Notes: generated by a model not told the origin, from the letters alone. A DNA stretch of 64,000 bases from an uncultured Verrucomicrobiota bacterium (GCA_903907995.1 CAIVQH010000054.1:62001-126000), one strand, 5' to 3'; counted from the first letter of the stretch, positions 41,569 to 50,965 are shown. Program-made: numbers and translations.

Positions 41569-43518
41569 ATGAGCCAACCTCGATCCTCACGCGATCGCTA
41601 CCGGGACTTCGTCAAAAGCTACCACGCCGGCAAACTGGACGAAGAAGCCGACAAGGCGTCGGGACGGAAGCCGGAGGAAACCCCGAAGGCCGGGGGTAAC
41701 GACGCGGACGCCGCCAAGGCCAAGAAGGGCAAACGCCGCCAGCATCTGCGCGAGTACGTCCGCTGGCTCAAGCCGCACCGGGCCAGCATCATCGCGATGT
41801 TCATCTTCGCCGTGGCGGCCGCCGGCTTCCAGATGGTTGAGCCGCTGTTCATGCGGTACATCGTGGACCGCGTGCTGCTCAACACCACGCTCGACACCCT
41901 GGCCCGCCTGTCACGGCTCCATGTGGCCGGGGCGCTCTTCGTCGGCGTGGTGGTTGCCTCGAATCTCATCGGTGTGCTCAAGGATTACCGCCAGCGGCTG
42001 CTGAATGTCCGGCTGATGCTGGCGCTCCGCCGGGCGCTCTTTGACCGCCTCCTGCACCTGCCGCTACCGAAGGTCTGGGACATGAAGACCGGGGGCATCA
42101 TCTCGCGCCTCACCGGCGATGTGGACACCACCACCGGGCTCATGCAGCTGGCCATTGTCTCGCCATCCGTCTCGATCATCCGACTGCTCATCGCCTTCGC
42201 CGTCCTGCTGCATCTGAACTGGCGGCTGGCCCTGACCGCGCTCGCCATCATCCCCGGCGTGATGCTCATCAGCTTCATCTCCGCCCGGCGCATCCGGCCG
42301 ATCTACCGGTCCGTCCGCAAGGACGCCGAGCTGATCGACGGCCGCGTCGGCGAGACGTTCTCCGGCATCCGGGTCGTGCGCGCCTTCGGGCGGGAGACGC
42401 GCGAGCTGCTGGAGTACATGATCGGGCGGCACATGATGCTGCGGAAGGATCTCTTCGCCTACCGGCGTGAGCTGGTCATCTGGACCTCGTGGTCGCTGCT
42501 GCTCGGGGCCGTGAACGTCGTGATCGTCTGGTACGGCGGTTACCTGAACGTCAGGGGCGGGGCCAGCATCGGCGACATCATGGCGTTCCAGTGGTACACC
42601 TTCCTGCTGCTGAACCCGGTCTGGCAGATCGTGAACTCCTTCTCCGAGCTGCAGCGTTCGCTTGCCGCGATGGAGCGCGTGTTTGAAGTGCTGGCGATGG
42701 AGCGCGACAAGCCGGACCGCCCCGACGCCGTCGATTCACCGCGCATCGTGGACGAGCTGAAGTTCGAGAACGTCGAATTCGCCTACAACGAGGGCAAGCC
42801 GGTCATCCGCGACTTCAGCGTCGCCGTGCCGGGCGGCTCGGTCGTCGCGCTCGTGGGCCGCAGCGGCGCAGGCAAGACGACCGTCACCGACCTGGTCGCG
42901 CGCTTTCACGATCCGACGCAGGGCCGAATCCTGCTCAACGGGGCCGACATTCGCGGCTTCCGGCTCCGCACCTACCGCGATTTGCTCGCCATCGTGCAAC
43001 AGGACGTCTTCCTTTTCGACGGCTCGGTGCGCGACAACATCGCCTACGGCCGCCACGAAGCGACCGACGCCGAAGTCGAGGACGCCGCCCACCGCGCCAA
43101 CGCGCACGAGTTCATCGTCAAGCTGCCGGAAAAATACGGCACGACCATCGGCGAACGCGGGGTTAAACTCTCCGGCGGCCAGCAGCAACGGCTGGCCATC
43201 GCCCGGGCCATCTTGGCGGCGCCCCAAATCCTCATCCTCGACGAGGCCACCAGCAACCTCGACACCGAAAGCGAACAGCTCATCCAGGCCTCCATGGCCG
43301 AACTGCTCGCCGGCCGCACGACGTTCGTCATCGCGCACCGCCTCTCCACCATCCGCCGCGCCGACCTGATTCTGCTGATGGAGGATGGCCGCGTCATCGA
43401 GCGCGGCACCCACGAAGATCTGATGAACGCCCGTGGCACCTACTACGACATGGTCATGCGCCAGGCCGCCACTTCGGCGCAGGAGGGCGAGGCGGCGGGT
43501 GTGATGTTCGCGAAGTGA
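41569..43518 (+). CDS. ABC exporter (permease-ATPase half transporter, MsbA-like)
   Basis: 649 residues. A charged N-terminal extension of about 60 residues (SGRKPEETPKAGGNDADAAK) precedes six membrane helices (first LKPHRASIIAMFIFAVAAAG). ATPase domain: Walker A VGRSGAGKTTVT, Q-loop IVQQDVFLFDGSVRDNIAYG, signature LSGGQQQRLAIARAIL, Walker B ILILDEATSNLDTES, H-loop IAHRLSTI. All catalytic residues are present. Homodimers of this type export lipids, lipid A or drugs. ATG 41569 is preferred to an upstream TTG. No partner gene nearby. Confidence 0.93.
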   Translation: MSQPRSSRDRYRDFVKSYHAGKLDEEADKASGRKPEETPKAGGNDADAAKAKKGKRRQHLREYVRWLKPHRASIIAMFIFAVAAAGFQMVEPLFMRYIVDRVLLNTTLDTLARLSRLHVAGALFVGVVVASNLIGVLKDYRQRLLNVRLMLALRRALFDRLLHLPLPKVWDMKTGGIISRLTGDVDTTTGLMQLAIVSPSVSIIRLLIAFAVLLHLNWRLALTALAIIPGVMLISFISARRIRPIYRSVRKDAELIDGRVGETFSGIRVVRAFGRETRELLEYMIGRHMMLRKDLFAYRRELVIWTSWSLLLGAVNVVIVWYGGYLNVRGGASIGDIMAFQWYTFLLLNPVWQIVNSFSELQRSLAAMERVFEVLAMERDKPDRPDAVDSPRIVDELKFENVEFAYNEGKPVIRDFSVAVPGGSVVALVGRSGAGKTTVTDLVARFHDPTQGRILLNGADIRGFRLRTYRDLLAIVQQDVFLFDGSVRDNIAYGRHEATDAEVEDAAHRANAHEFIVKLPEKYGTTIGERGVKLSGGQQQRLAIARAILAAPQILILDEATSNLDTESEQLIQASMAELLAGRTTFVIAHRLSTIRRADLILLMEDGRVIERGTHEDLMNARGTYYDMVMRQAATSAQEGEAAGVMFAK

Positions 43519-43603
43519 GGTCAGAAAAGAGTTTGGCAAGCGACCCAGCTCAGTTCGCTAACTGCGATTGTTTCTTCCTATTGGTGCAGTCATTGTCTCA
43601 GTC

Positions 43604-44497
43604 ATGGAATCCCCAGAAGCGCCAGCTTGGACCCTGACGAGCTTGCAACAGCTCATTTCTGACAAAATCGAGGAAGGTCTCAAGCTGGACTATAAATCAG
43701 CGAAGTTCCTCGGTCGCGGGGAAAACCAAAAGGATGCTATTACCACGGCAGTTTCAGCATTTGCAAACTCAGCCGGTGGCACTGTGATTTTCGGGGTCAG
43801 CGAGTTCTCCGAAAGGGAAAAGAGGCATTTACCTGAAAAGATCGATCCGATCGATGGACTAGAATTCTCCCGTGAATGGCTCGATCAAATCCTTGGCCAA
43901 ATAAGCCCAAGAATCGAAGGGCTGAAAATCGAACCGGTTAGGGTCGGTCCTGAGGAGAAGCATGTCTGCTATGTCGTCGAAATCCCTCAAAGTCATACAG
44001 CGCACCAAGCTCGAGACTGCAAGTACTACCGTCGCGCTAATTTCGAATCCGTTCCGATGGTGGATTACGAGATCCGCGACATCATGAGCCGCAGGAAACA
44101 CCCCAAGCTGGAATTTACGGTTCGTCTTGAACACACGAACCGAACGAGGATCCTGGCAAGGATCTGGAATAAAGGTGCGGTGCTCGCTCGCCATTACGAA
44201 GTGAAAGTTTTGATTCCGGTTATAATTGGCAGAGCCAACCTCTACCCTGAGAACCCATTACAACAAACCAAAGATGGCTTTCAGTTTTGGCGGGTCTCGC
44301 TGAGAGGTCGAATCGATCAACCACTTTTCCCTGGATCTGACTCAATCCCCGACTTCGAGATTAAGCATACTCCACGCCAATGGGATCCTCCCATACCTTC
44401 CACGGCCGATTACCTAATTTGTAATTTATTCGCTGATGAAATGCCATGCATCGAAAGAAAGATCCCTGTCAATGAGGCATTGGCTGGCTGGACTTAA
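43604..44497 (+). CDS. AlbA_2 / Schlafen-type putative DNA-binding domain protein
   Basis: 297 residues. The N-terminal domain (about 10-165) is AlbA_2: EEGLKLDYKSAKFLGRGENQ, ITTAVSAFANSAGGTVIFGV, then CYVVEIPQSHTAHQARDCKY and YYRRANFESVPMVDYEIRDI. The second half (LEFTVRLEHTNRTRILARIW onward) is beta-rich and unrecognised; it looks like a truncated Ig-like or bacterial transcription-factor-linked domain. GC is clearly lower than in flanks, suggesting transfer. AlbA_2 proteins occur in defence and regulatory contexts, but no partner gene is seen. Confidence 0.82.
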   Translation: MESPEAPAWTLTSLQQLISDKIEEGLKLDYKSAKFLGRGENQKDAITTAVSAFANSAGGTVIFGVSEFSEREKRHLPEKIDPIDGLEFSREWLDQILGQISPRIEGLKIEPVRVGPEEKHVCYVVEIPQSHTAHQARDCKYYRRANFESVPMVDYEIRDIMSRRKHPKLEFTVRLEHTNRTRILARIWNKGAVLARHYEVKVLIPVIIGRANLYPENPLQQTKDGFQFWRVSLRGRIDQPLFPGSDSIPDFEIKHTPRQWDPPIPSTADYLICNLFADEMPCIERKIPVNEALAGWT

Positions 44498-44937
44498 GCC
44501 AGCTCGTGTCCAGCGAGGCTTCCTTAACCCCAGCGCGACCTCGTTGTCCAGAAGCGGACTGAAATTCTCCCTCTCCCCAAGGGAGAGGGCCGGTGTGAGG
44601 GGAAAGGCGACACGCGTCCATCCGGGGCCTCAACTTCTTAGGCGATCCCTTTTTCAATCAATTGCCTGATCGGCCTGCGGTTTTTATCAAACCGCCCTGA
44701 AAGGCCGGCTTATTCTCATTCACACCGTCCTGCAGCCCGTGAGATTCGCCATCGGCGAAATGCCTGGTAAACGCCCCTTCTGCCTATCGTCCTGAAAAGA
44801 CTGGGGAACCCGGTCAGGATCCGAACGTCCAACATCCAACGCTCAACGCTCAACTTCCAAAAAGCACAAAAGGCGAGCGACTATCCCGCCGTTCGCCATT
44901 CGCAGTTCGCAGTTCTTAGTTATGCCCCTCCGCCCCG
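44498..44937. other. 440-bp intergenic stretch packed with repeats
   Basis: No gene seen. It holds a 9-bp perfect hairpin CCCTCTCCC/GGGAGAGGG (44569-44577 and 44581-44589), followed by CCGGTGTGAGGGG, a word set found in dispersed repeats of many bacteria. A two-tier hairpin is at 44671-44707 (CGGCCT and GCGGTTT pairing with AAACCGC and AGGCCG, loop TTATC). The quasi-tandem block 44821-44932 follows. Confidence 0.65.
44821..44932. repeat. Quasi-tandem element (CCAACGCTCAAC / TTCGCAGTTCGC words)
   Basis: GAACGTCCAACATCCAACGC then TCAACGCTCAACTTCC forms an irregular 7-8 bp tandem. Further on GCCATTCGCAGTTCGCAGTTC is a second one. It abuts the stop of the 44938-48042 gene, ending 5 bp away. Confidence 0.65.
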
Positions 44938-47900
44938 CTACCGCTCCGCCCCATACGGCGCATCCAGCTTGTTCAGCGTAAGCCACAGCGGACCGCGCAT
45001 CGGTTTGCCGTCCATGCCGTCGAGGTTCCACTTCACCTCCATCTGCATCACGGGGGCAAGCGCTTCGAGTTCGAGGAACACCGTGCGGCCGTCCGGCAGC
45101 AGGCGGGCGGATTTCACCGTCACGTCGTCCTTGCCCTCCTTGTCCGGCTGGGTCACGGACCAGTCCTTGGAGCCGTACTGGGCGGCGTAGCGGTAGTTCC
45201 ACCGCTTCACGGAATAGCTGCCGGCATCTTCGGCGGTGTCGCGCTTGAGGGGCTGGCTGAAGGTGAGCATCAGCCCGTTGGTGTGCGCGTGCCATGCCAC
45301 CGGCAGATGGGCGGCCTTGCCCATCCAACGCACCCGCTGGAGCGCGCCATCCTTCACCGCGCTGGTCTGCCAGCCGGTGCTGCCCGCCACATAGAGCGCG
45401 CCATCACGGGGATTGTACGTCGCCCGGTTGGACCCGCTGAGGAACTTGGCCGGCAGCGGCACGACCGCCCCCTGCGAAGCGTCATCCACCGCGTCCCGCA
45501 GCACGGCCATCATTGTGCAGCGGCCCCAGAGCAGATGGAGCATGTGACCACCGAGCGGTCCCCACGCATCACGCGGCAGCCATACCTGCGAGCCGCTGGA
45601 GTTGTCCACGCTGTGGGGAATCCAGCACAGCGGCGGCTCGTAGCCGAGGGGTTGCACGGGCGTGATGTGCGGCCCCGGATAACCGTAGTACCGGCCGGGA
45701 CGCACCTCGCTGATCTGCGAAGAAGGCGTCCACTCACCCTGTTGCGGCGCCACGGTGATCAAGCCCGCCGGGCTCACGCCGAGGCCATTGGGATTCCGCC
45801 ATCCGGTGGCGATGGTGACATTGGTGCGTCCGTCGGCAGTGACGATATGGACACCCTTGGGATCGACGTAGAAGAGGTTGCCGGCGGCATCCGCCTCCAG
45901 GCAGGTCACATAGTCATGGCCGCCGGTCGAGGTGGCGATGGAGTCGGTGAAGCTCTCGTAGAAGTCAGCCTCGCCGTCGTTGTTTTCATCATGCAGGCGA
46001 GTGATGCGATCGCGCCCGAGCACGAGCACTTTGCCGTCACGCACGCGCAGTCCCAGAGGCTGGAACAGGCCGGTGGCGTAGCGCTGCCACTTCAGCTCGC
46101 GCAAGGTGCTGTCAATGCCCGTCACGCGCCACACATCGCCATGGATGGTGCAGATATAGCCCGCGCCATCCGGCCCGAAGTCCACGCCTGCCGCGAAGAG
46201 CAGCGCATGCCACGGGTTGTCGTAAGGCAGTGTGAGCGTGTCCACGGCAAGGATGTCGGTGTCCGCCCCACGCTGGCCCTGGGTGGTGAGCGTCGCCCAG
46301 CGGGTGGGGCCGAAGTGTGCCGCCAGACTCGGATCGGGACCGGGCCTGGCGGTTGCCGCGAACCGCTGAAAACCCGCGGAGTCGGCCGCTTTGCCGCGCC
46401 ATAGCCGCAAGGAGAATACCTGCGTCCGCTCGCTCGCCGGCACCGTGATGATCTCACTGCAGCCCGAGTCCGAGACGTGCTCGGACCCGCTCACTCCCGC
46501 AATTCCGGTCACCACCAACGCCGAGACGAGGTCGCCTTCGCGGTTTTCCACCTCGTAACGGTCCTCCGTGGCTCCAGTCCCCTTGGCATCCGCGTTCTGA
46601 GCTTCAACATTGCGGCTGCTGAGGTTGGAGCCACGGAGATGGCCGGCTGCGAACAACCGGAGCGGCTGACGATGCGGGCTGACCGAGAGGGTCCGGCGAA
46701 AAACCGCTCCGGCCGGGCTCAGTTCCAGGCCCGGAGTTTCGAGGATGCGGGTACCGTTCACGGTGTATTCGAGCACGACCGCGCCTTCGCCCCGATGGAT
46801 GCCCACGAAATGAAACACGCCGTTGGTCACCGGCCCGGGTGGGTTGATGGCCGTGAAGGCCAGAGAACCGGACGGTTTCGGCGCACCGATGAGACCGAAG
46901 CGGCCTGGATCGAAGTCCAGAAACCCGCCCGTCCACGCTGCCCGCAGCGCCCCGGTGGCGGTGTCATAGGCGACCGATCCTTCGTCGTTTTTGCCCACTT
47001 TGATCGTGAGCCCCTTGGCAATGGTCCCATCCGGCAGACGAAGGCTGGACGCCAGAAATGGTCCCACGTCCGTCTGCTGCCAGCGGTTGTCCACCCAGTC
47101 CTTCTCACCTTGGGACTCGGGATTGCTGCCGGAAATCTTCGGCGAGCCGGCCACGGTCTTCGGCTCGGCGTCGAGCTGTGCCACCACCCGCTTGAGACCC
47201 GCGAGATCCTTGCCGAGCTTCACCTCGGCATCCTCCTCCGTATGGCCCAGAATGCCGACCGGCCCTGACCAGCCGCTCGCCCGCAGCGTACGGATCATCG
47301 CGACCTCCTCGTCCCCCGTGCCGATGGGCAGGACCATCTTGCCGGTCTTGTCGCCGTCGCGGACCATGCCGTTGAGATTGAAGGCCACCAGGTATGGCTG
47401 CATGAGTTTCAGCGCTTTCGGGAAGTCGGCGATGTGGTCATGCGCATGGTGCAGGTTGTAAACGATGCCGACATTCGCGTGCCCCGCAGCCCGCAGCCGC
47501 TGCACGAGCGTGACGAGATTGGCCGGCTCGCCGTACCAGCCGTTGTGATTGTAGAGCGCAACCGTGCTACCGAGCTTCTGGGCAGCGTCGCAGATCGGGC
47601 CGAGCGTGTTCACGGCGTCGCCGATCGCCTGCTCCAGCTTGGCCGGATCGGTCTCCGGCCCCGGAAACATCGAGACCCAGAGCTGCGGGCTGAGATGATG
47701 CCGCTCCAGGCAGGCCAGGATGGCCTTGGCGTCGTCGTTCAGCGCGGCGGGAAACCACCAGGCCGTCAGCGCGATGTGGTGCTTCTGCAACGCCTCGACC
47801 TCGGCATCGAAGCTCGGGATGTGCTCCGCCCGCCAGTCGTAGGCGAAGTGCGTGAACCCGAGGCGCTCCAGCATCTCGGCGCGCTCCTCGGGCCCGCGTT

Positions 47901-48042
47901 TCTTGGTGTCGAACGGCACGATGCACCAGGCGACCAGATTGGTCGGAGCGAAGAGACCCTCCGCCGCCCGGGAAATCAGCGGGCAGACGAGCAAACCCAG
48001 CATGACGGCAAGGCCGGAACGAAATCGGGAAAACGGATGCAC
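44938..48042 (-). CDS. Secreted multidomain protein: TIM-barrel, DUF6797-like and beta-propeller
   Basis: 1034 residues, GTG start, signal peptide LAVMLGLLVCPLISRA. Residues about 40-290 look like a xylose isomerase-like sugar-phosphate epimerase barrel: TALTAWWFPAALNDDAK-like strands, HNGWYGEPANLVTLVQRLRA, VGIVYNLHHAHDHI, FNLNGMVRDGDKTGKMVLPI. About 310-480 resemble a DUF6797-type domain (LRAAWTGGFLDFDPGRFGLI). The last about 420 residues are a propeller of the kind in PQQ/heme-linked secreted proteins (GAGYICTIHGDVWRVTGID, GLGVSPAGLITVAPQQGEWT, GRYYGYPGPHITPVQPLGYE). No CxxCH or heme domain at the C-terminus is seen. Substrate unknown. Confidence 0.8.
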   Translation of the reverse strand: MHPFSRFRSGLAVMLGLLVCPLISRAAEGLFAPTNLVAWCIVPFDTKKRGPEERAEMLERLGFTHFAYDWRAEHIPSFDAEVEALQKHHIALTAWWFPAALNDDAKAILACLERHHLSPQLWVSMFPGPETDPAKLEQAIGDAVNTLGPICDAAQKLGSTVALYNHNGWYGEPANLVTLVQRLRAAGHANVGIVYNLHHAHDHIADFPKALKLMQPYLVAFNLNGMVRDGDKTGKMVLPIGTGDEEVAMIRTLRASGWSGPVGILGHTEEDAEVKLGKDLAGLKRVVAQLDAEPKTVAGSPKISGSNPESQGEKDWVDNRWQQTDVGPFLASSLRLPDGTIAKGLTIKVGKNDEGSVAYDTATGALRAAWTGGFLDFDPGRFGLIGAPKPSGSLAFTAINPPGPVTNGVFHFVGIHRGEGAVVLEYTVNGTRILETPGLELSPAGAVFRRTLSVSPHRQPLRLFAAGHLRGSNLSSRNVEAQNADAKGTGATEDRYEVENREGDLVSALVVTGIAGVSGSEHVSDSGCSEIITVPASERTQVFSLRLWRGKAADSAGFQRFAATARPGPDPSLAAHFGPTRWATLTTQGQRGADTDILAVDTLTLPYDNPWHALLFAAGVDFGPDGAGYICTIHGDVWRVTGIDSTLRELKWQRYATGLFQPLGLRVRDGKVLVLGRDRITRLHDENNDGEADFYESFTDSIATSTGGHDYVTCLEADAAGNLFYVDPKGVHIVTADGRTNVTIATGWRNPNGLGVSPAGLITVAPQQGEWTPSSQISEVRPGRYYGYPGPHITPVQPLGYEPPLCWIPHSVDNSSGSQVWLPRDAWGPLGGHMLHLLWGRCTMMAVLRDAVDDASQGAVVPLPAKFLSGSNRATYNPRDGALYVAGSTGWQTSAVKDGALQRVRWMGKAAHLPVAWHAHTNGLMLTFSQPLKRDTAEDAGSYSVKRWNYRYAAQYGSKDWSVTQPDKEGKDDVTVKSARLLPDGRTVFLELEALAPVMQMEVKWNLDGMDGKPMRGPLWLTLNKLDAPYGAER

Positions 48043-48177
48043 GCGGGGATGACGCGCGAATCACGTCCCCGCTTCAACCGGGAATCCATGGGTGGCCGGA
48101 GTTCCCTGCCGGTTCGCCTGGCCCGCCGATCTCAACAATGGGTCTCCCGTTCAGGAATTGGAGTTGTAAGGCGGACC

Positions 48178-50469
48178 ATGAGAATGGGATCAAAGCGGAT
48201 GCTCGGAGGTAAAATCCGTTTCGGCTCCTTCATTCTGTTATTGGGGCTGCATACCTGGCTCGGTTTCCCGACCGCCCGCGCCGCCCCGGCGGCCGACGCG
48301 GTGTTGGCCTGGGGGATCGATGATTATGGCACGCTCGCGGTGCCCGCTGAGGCCCTGAGCGGTGTCGTGGCGATCGACGCCAGGAATCGCGGAGTGGCCT
48401 TGAAGGCGGATGGTTCGGTGGTCGTTTGGGGGCGGCTACAGGATGTCCCAAACGCCGCCTTGAGTGATGTTCCGGCCGCAGCCAAAAGCGGAGTCATGGC
48501 GATCGCCGCGGGAGGTTCTTACACGGCGGCCCTGAAAACCAACGGAGCGGTCATTGTCTGGGGGGGGAATGCCTATGGCCAAACCAATGTGCCGCTGGCC
48601 GCTCAAAGCAAGGTTGTGGCCATTGCTTCAGGCATTGGCCACCTCGTGGCCCTGAAGGCCGACAGCTCCACCATCGCCTGGGGCTTGAACGATTACGGCC
48701 AGGCAAGCATTCCTCAGGCTGCGCAGACGGGGGTAAGATCCATAGCAGCGGGAGATCAGCATACGGTGGCTCTGAAAAGCGATGGATCCGTGGTGGCCTG
48801 GGGACGCAACAACTATGGGCAAACGGATGTTCCGGTGGCGGCCCGAAGCGGGGTGACAGCGATCTCAGCGGGACTGGTGAACACAGCCGCGCTGAAATCG
48901 GACGGCTCCGTGATTGTGTGGGGAACCGGCGCCCAGGGACTCACCAACGTGCCGTTGGCAGCCCGAAGCGGGGTGGTGGCCATCTCGGTCGGCAGCCTTC
49001 ATGTGTCCGCCCTGAAAGCGGACGGTTCGCTGGTGATATGGGGCCGTGGCAGTGACAGTTTTTTAATCCCCCCTTTGCCGGCGCGGAGCGGAGTCACCGC
49101 GATTGCCTCGGGCGACCGGTTCAACCTGGCCATTGTCACTCCGATCGCCCCCGCCATCACCGGGCAACCGGTCAGCCAGTCGGTGGACGAAGGCCAAAGC
49201 GGCAGCTTCACGGTGACGGCCACCGGTTACCCCCTTTTCTACCAGTGGTACCAGGACGGCAAGGCAATCCCGGGTGGGACGAACCAGACTTATGATTTCG
49301 CCCACGCGCTGAATCCCGGAGCCGGCGACTATGCCGTGGCGATTCGCAACTCCGCGGGTAGCGCGACCAGCAGCCCTCCGGCAAGGTTGACCGTCGTTCC
49401 CGCCGAGGCCGGCAACGTGGTCATCTGGGGAGAGAATAATCACCGGCAGAGGCCCGTGCCAGCGGCAGCCCAAAAGGGAGTGTCGGCACTCGCCGTGGGT
49501 GATTATTTCGTCCTGGCCCTGACGACCGGGGGCAACGTGCTTGCCTGGGGAGCCTACGATTATAGCCCCAGTCCGATCACTGTCCCGGTCGCCGCCCAAA
49601 CGGGAGTGGTGGCGATTGCCGCGGGTTCGGCCCATGCCCTGGCGCTGAAAGCAGATGGCAGTGTGATTGCATGGGGAAACAACGGTTCGTTCCAGACCGA
49701 TGTGCCCCCAGACGCGAAAGATGGGGTGGTCGCCGTGGCCTCAGGACAGGGGCACTGCCTGGCCTTGAAGGCCGATGGTTCAGTGCTGGCATGGGGTTTC
49801 GACCTCTACGGACAGGCAAATGTGCCGGCTTCGGCCCAGAGCGGAGTGGTGGCGATTGCCGCCGCGGGAAATAACTCCGTGGCCCTGAAGGACGACGGAT
49901 CGGTCGTGGTGTGGGGCGAGAGCCTCGCCGGTCAGACCGATGTGCCAGCCGCAGCCCAAAGTGGAGTGGTGGCGATCGCGGCAGGAATCTATCAGGTCCT
50001 GGCCCTGAAAAGCGACGGTTCGCTGGTGATATGGGGAAACATGAGCCAGGCCAAAGCACCCTTGGCGGCCCAGACGGGCATCAAGGGAATTGCCGGTGGC
50101 ATCTTCCACTCGGCCGTCCTGAAGACCGATGGCACGGTGATAGCCTGGGGGGACAATCACAATGGCCAGACCAATGTCCCCGCCGGACTGAGCCGGATCT
50201 GGGCAATTGCCGCGGGAAGCTATTGCACGGCGGCCCTGATCGGTGATGCGCCGCTGCGCCCCCTGCTGGCCCAGCGCTTTGACGGAAAGAATCTGATTCT
50301 GGCGTGGCCGACCAATTCGGGGGCAGTCCAGTTGCAATCGGCCACCGACCTGGGCCTCCCAGCGGTTTGGAACGCTCCAGCGCTCGCACCCACCTTCACT
50401 GCAGGCCACTTCACCGTCACAAACCCTGCCGCTGGCGGGCGACAGTATTTCCGGCTGGTCAGACCCTGA
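48178..50469 (+). CDS. Secreted RCC1-type repeat protein with central Ig-like domain
   Basis: 763 residues. Signal peptide SFILLLGLHTWLGFPTARAA. I count seven RCC1-like repeats (unit VVAWGxNxYGQTxVPxAA followed by SGVxAIAAGxxHxxALKxDG) before an Ig-like domain (QPVSQSVDEGQSGSFTVTAT to SSPPARLTVVPAEAG), then seven more after it. This fits two seven-bladed propellers joined by an Ig domain. A C-terminal region with LQSATDLGLPAVWNAPALAP and RQYFRLVRP is common in surface proteins of this phylum. Role is probably binding; not known. ATG 48178 has AAGGCGG upstream. Confidence 0.88.
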   Translation: MRMGSKRMLGGKIRFGSFILLLGLHTWLGFPTARAAPAADAVLAWGIDDYGTLAVPAEALSGVVAIDARNRGVALKADGSVVVWGRLQDVPNAALSDVPAAAKSGVMAIAAGGSYTAALKTNGAVIVWGGNAYGQTNVPLAAQSKVVAIASGIGHLVALKADSSTIAWGLNDYGQASIPQAAQTGVRSIAAGDQHTVALKSDGSVVAWGRNNYGQTDVPVAARSGVTAISAGLVNTAALKSDGSVIVWGTGAQGLTNVPLAARSGVVAISVGSLHVSALKADGSLVIWGRGSDSFLIPPLPARSGVTAIASGDRFNLAIVTPIAPAITGQPVSQSVDEGQSGSFTVTATGYPLFYQWYQDGKAIPGGTNQTYDFAHALNPGAGDYAVAIRNSAGSATSSPPARLTVVPAEAGNVVIWGENNHRQRPVPAAAQKGVSALAVGDYFVLALTTGGNVLAWGAYDYSPSPITVPVAAQTGVVAIAAGSAHALALKADGSVIAWGNNGSFQTDVPPDAKDGVVAVASGQGHCLALKADGSVLAWGFDLYGQANVPASAQSGVVAIAAAGNNSVALKDDGSVVVWGESLAGQTDVPAAAQSGVVAIAAGIYQVLALKSDGSLVIWGNMSQAKAPLAAQTGIKGIAGGIFHSAVLKTDGTVIAWGDNHNGQTNVPAGLSRIWAIAAGSYCTAALIGDAPLRPLLAQRFDGKNLILAWPTNSGAVQLQSATDLGLPAVWNAPALAPTFTAGHFTVTNPAAGGRQYFRLVRP

Positions 50470-50674
50470 GCACCCGGCCGGCGGTGCGGGTTCTGCACAC
50501 ATTCACCCCGTCGCAGCCTCCCTAAATTTAATTTACAACTGTAATGAAACCAAACCGCCCTTCCGGTGTCTCACTCCATAGCGGCTGGTAACTCGGCCGC
50601 CCCTCGAAGTGAACCTCCCCAGGCGGAGGACGCCCGCGTCCCACACGCGTTCGCCGCCCTTGATTCCATCACTC
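50470..50674. other. Non-coding stretch ending at an orphan terminator
   Basis: No supported gene. After the RCC1 gene stop is an AT-rich patch (TAAATTTAATTTACAACTGT). It then becomes GC-rich up to the strong terminator at 50675. A short frame on the minus strand is low-complexity and not believable. A small RNA could be encoded here; see findings. Confidence 0.4.
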
Positions 50675-50708
50675 CCGGTGCCGCTGTGCAGTGCGGCACC
50701 GGATTTTT
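50675..50708 (+). terminator. Intrinsic terminator, perfect 10-bp stem and T-run
   Basis: CCGGTGCCGC (50675-50684), loop TGTGCAGT, GCGGCACCGG (50693-50702), then ATTTTTCC. This is the best intrinsic terminator of the window. It lies 206 bp after the RCC1 gene and 108 bp before the tRNA gene. Confidence 0.8.
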
Positions 50709-50815
50709 CCCTTCGCCCCGGGTTGCGCCGCCGTTCCGGTACCGGCAAGGCTTCCCAGAAGTTCAGCTTGGATTTCCTTATCCGCCGACAAATATTCGGC
50801 GGCGACAACGTGTCA

Positions 50816-50890
50816 GCCAGTTTAGCTCAGCGGTAGAGCAACGGTTTTGTAAACCGTGGGTCGTCGGTTCAATCCCGACAACTGGCTCCA
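50816..50890 (+). tRNA. tRNA-Thr (anticodon TGT)
   Basis: Complete cloverleaf: acceptor GCCAGTT / AACTGGC, D-arm GCTC-AGCGGTA-GAGC, anticodon stem ACGGT / ACCGT with loop TTTGTAA (anticodon TGT), T-arm GTCGG-TTCAATC-CCGAC, discriminator T and an encoded CCA (50888-50890). Its 3' end is followed by an integrase remnant, so it is a probable integration site. Confidence 0.96.
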
Positions 50891-50965
50891 CCCTCCATCA
50901 AGGACTTACGTGGATTCTCGAAATGCGCCTTGAAAAATGCGCAACAGTTGCGCAACACTCGGCAC

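Noticed and set aside
44569-44932. CRISPR array
   Set aside because: Repeats are irregular, very short and without uniform spacers; no cas genes in the window.
47434-48177. Upstream extension of the RCC1 protein frame
   Set aside because: Antisense of the 1034-residue protein gene; the signal peptide begins at 48178.
50533-50808. 91-codon minus-strand frame near the tRNA
   Set aside because: Low-complexity Arg/Gly-rich product, no start context, and it overlaps a strong terminator.
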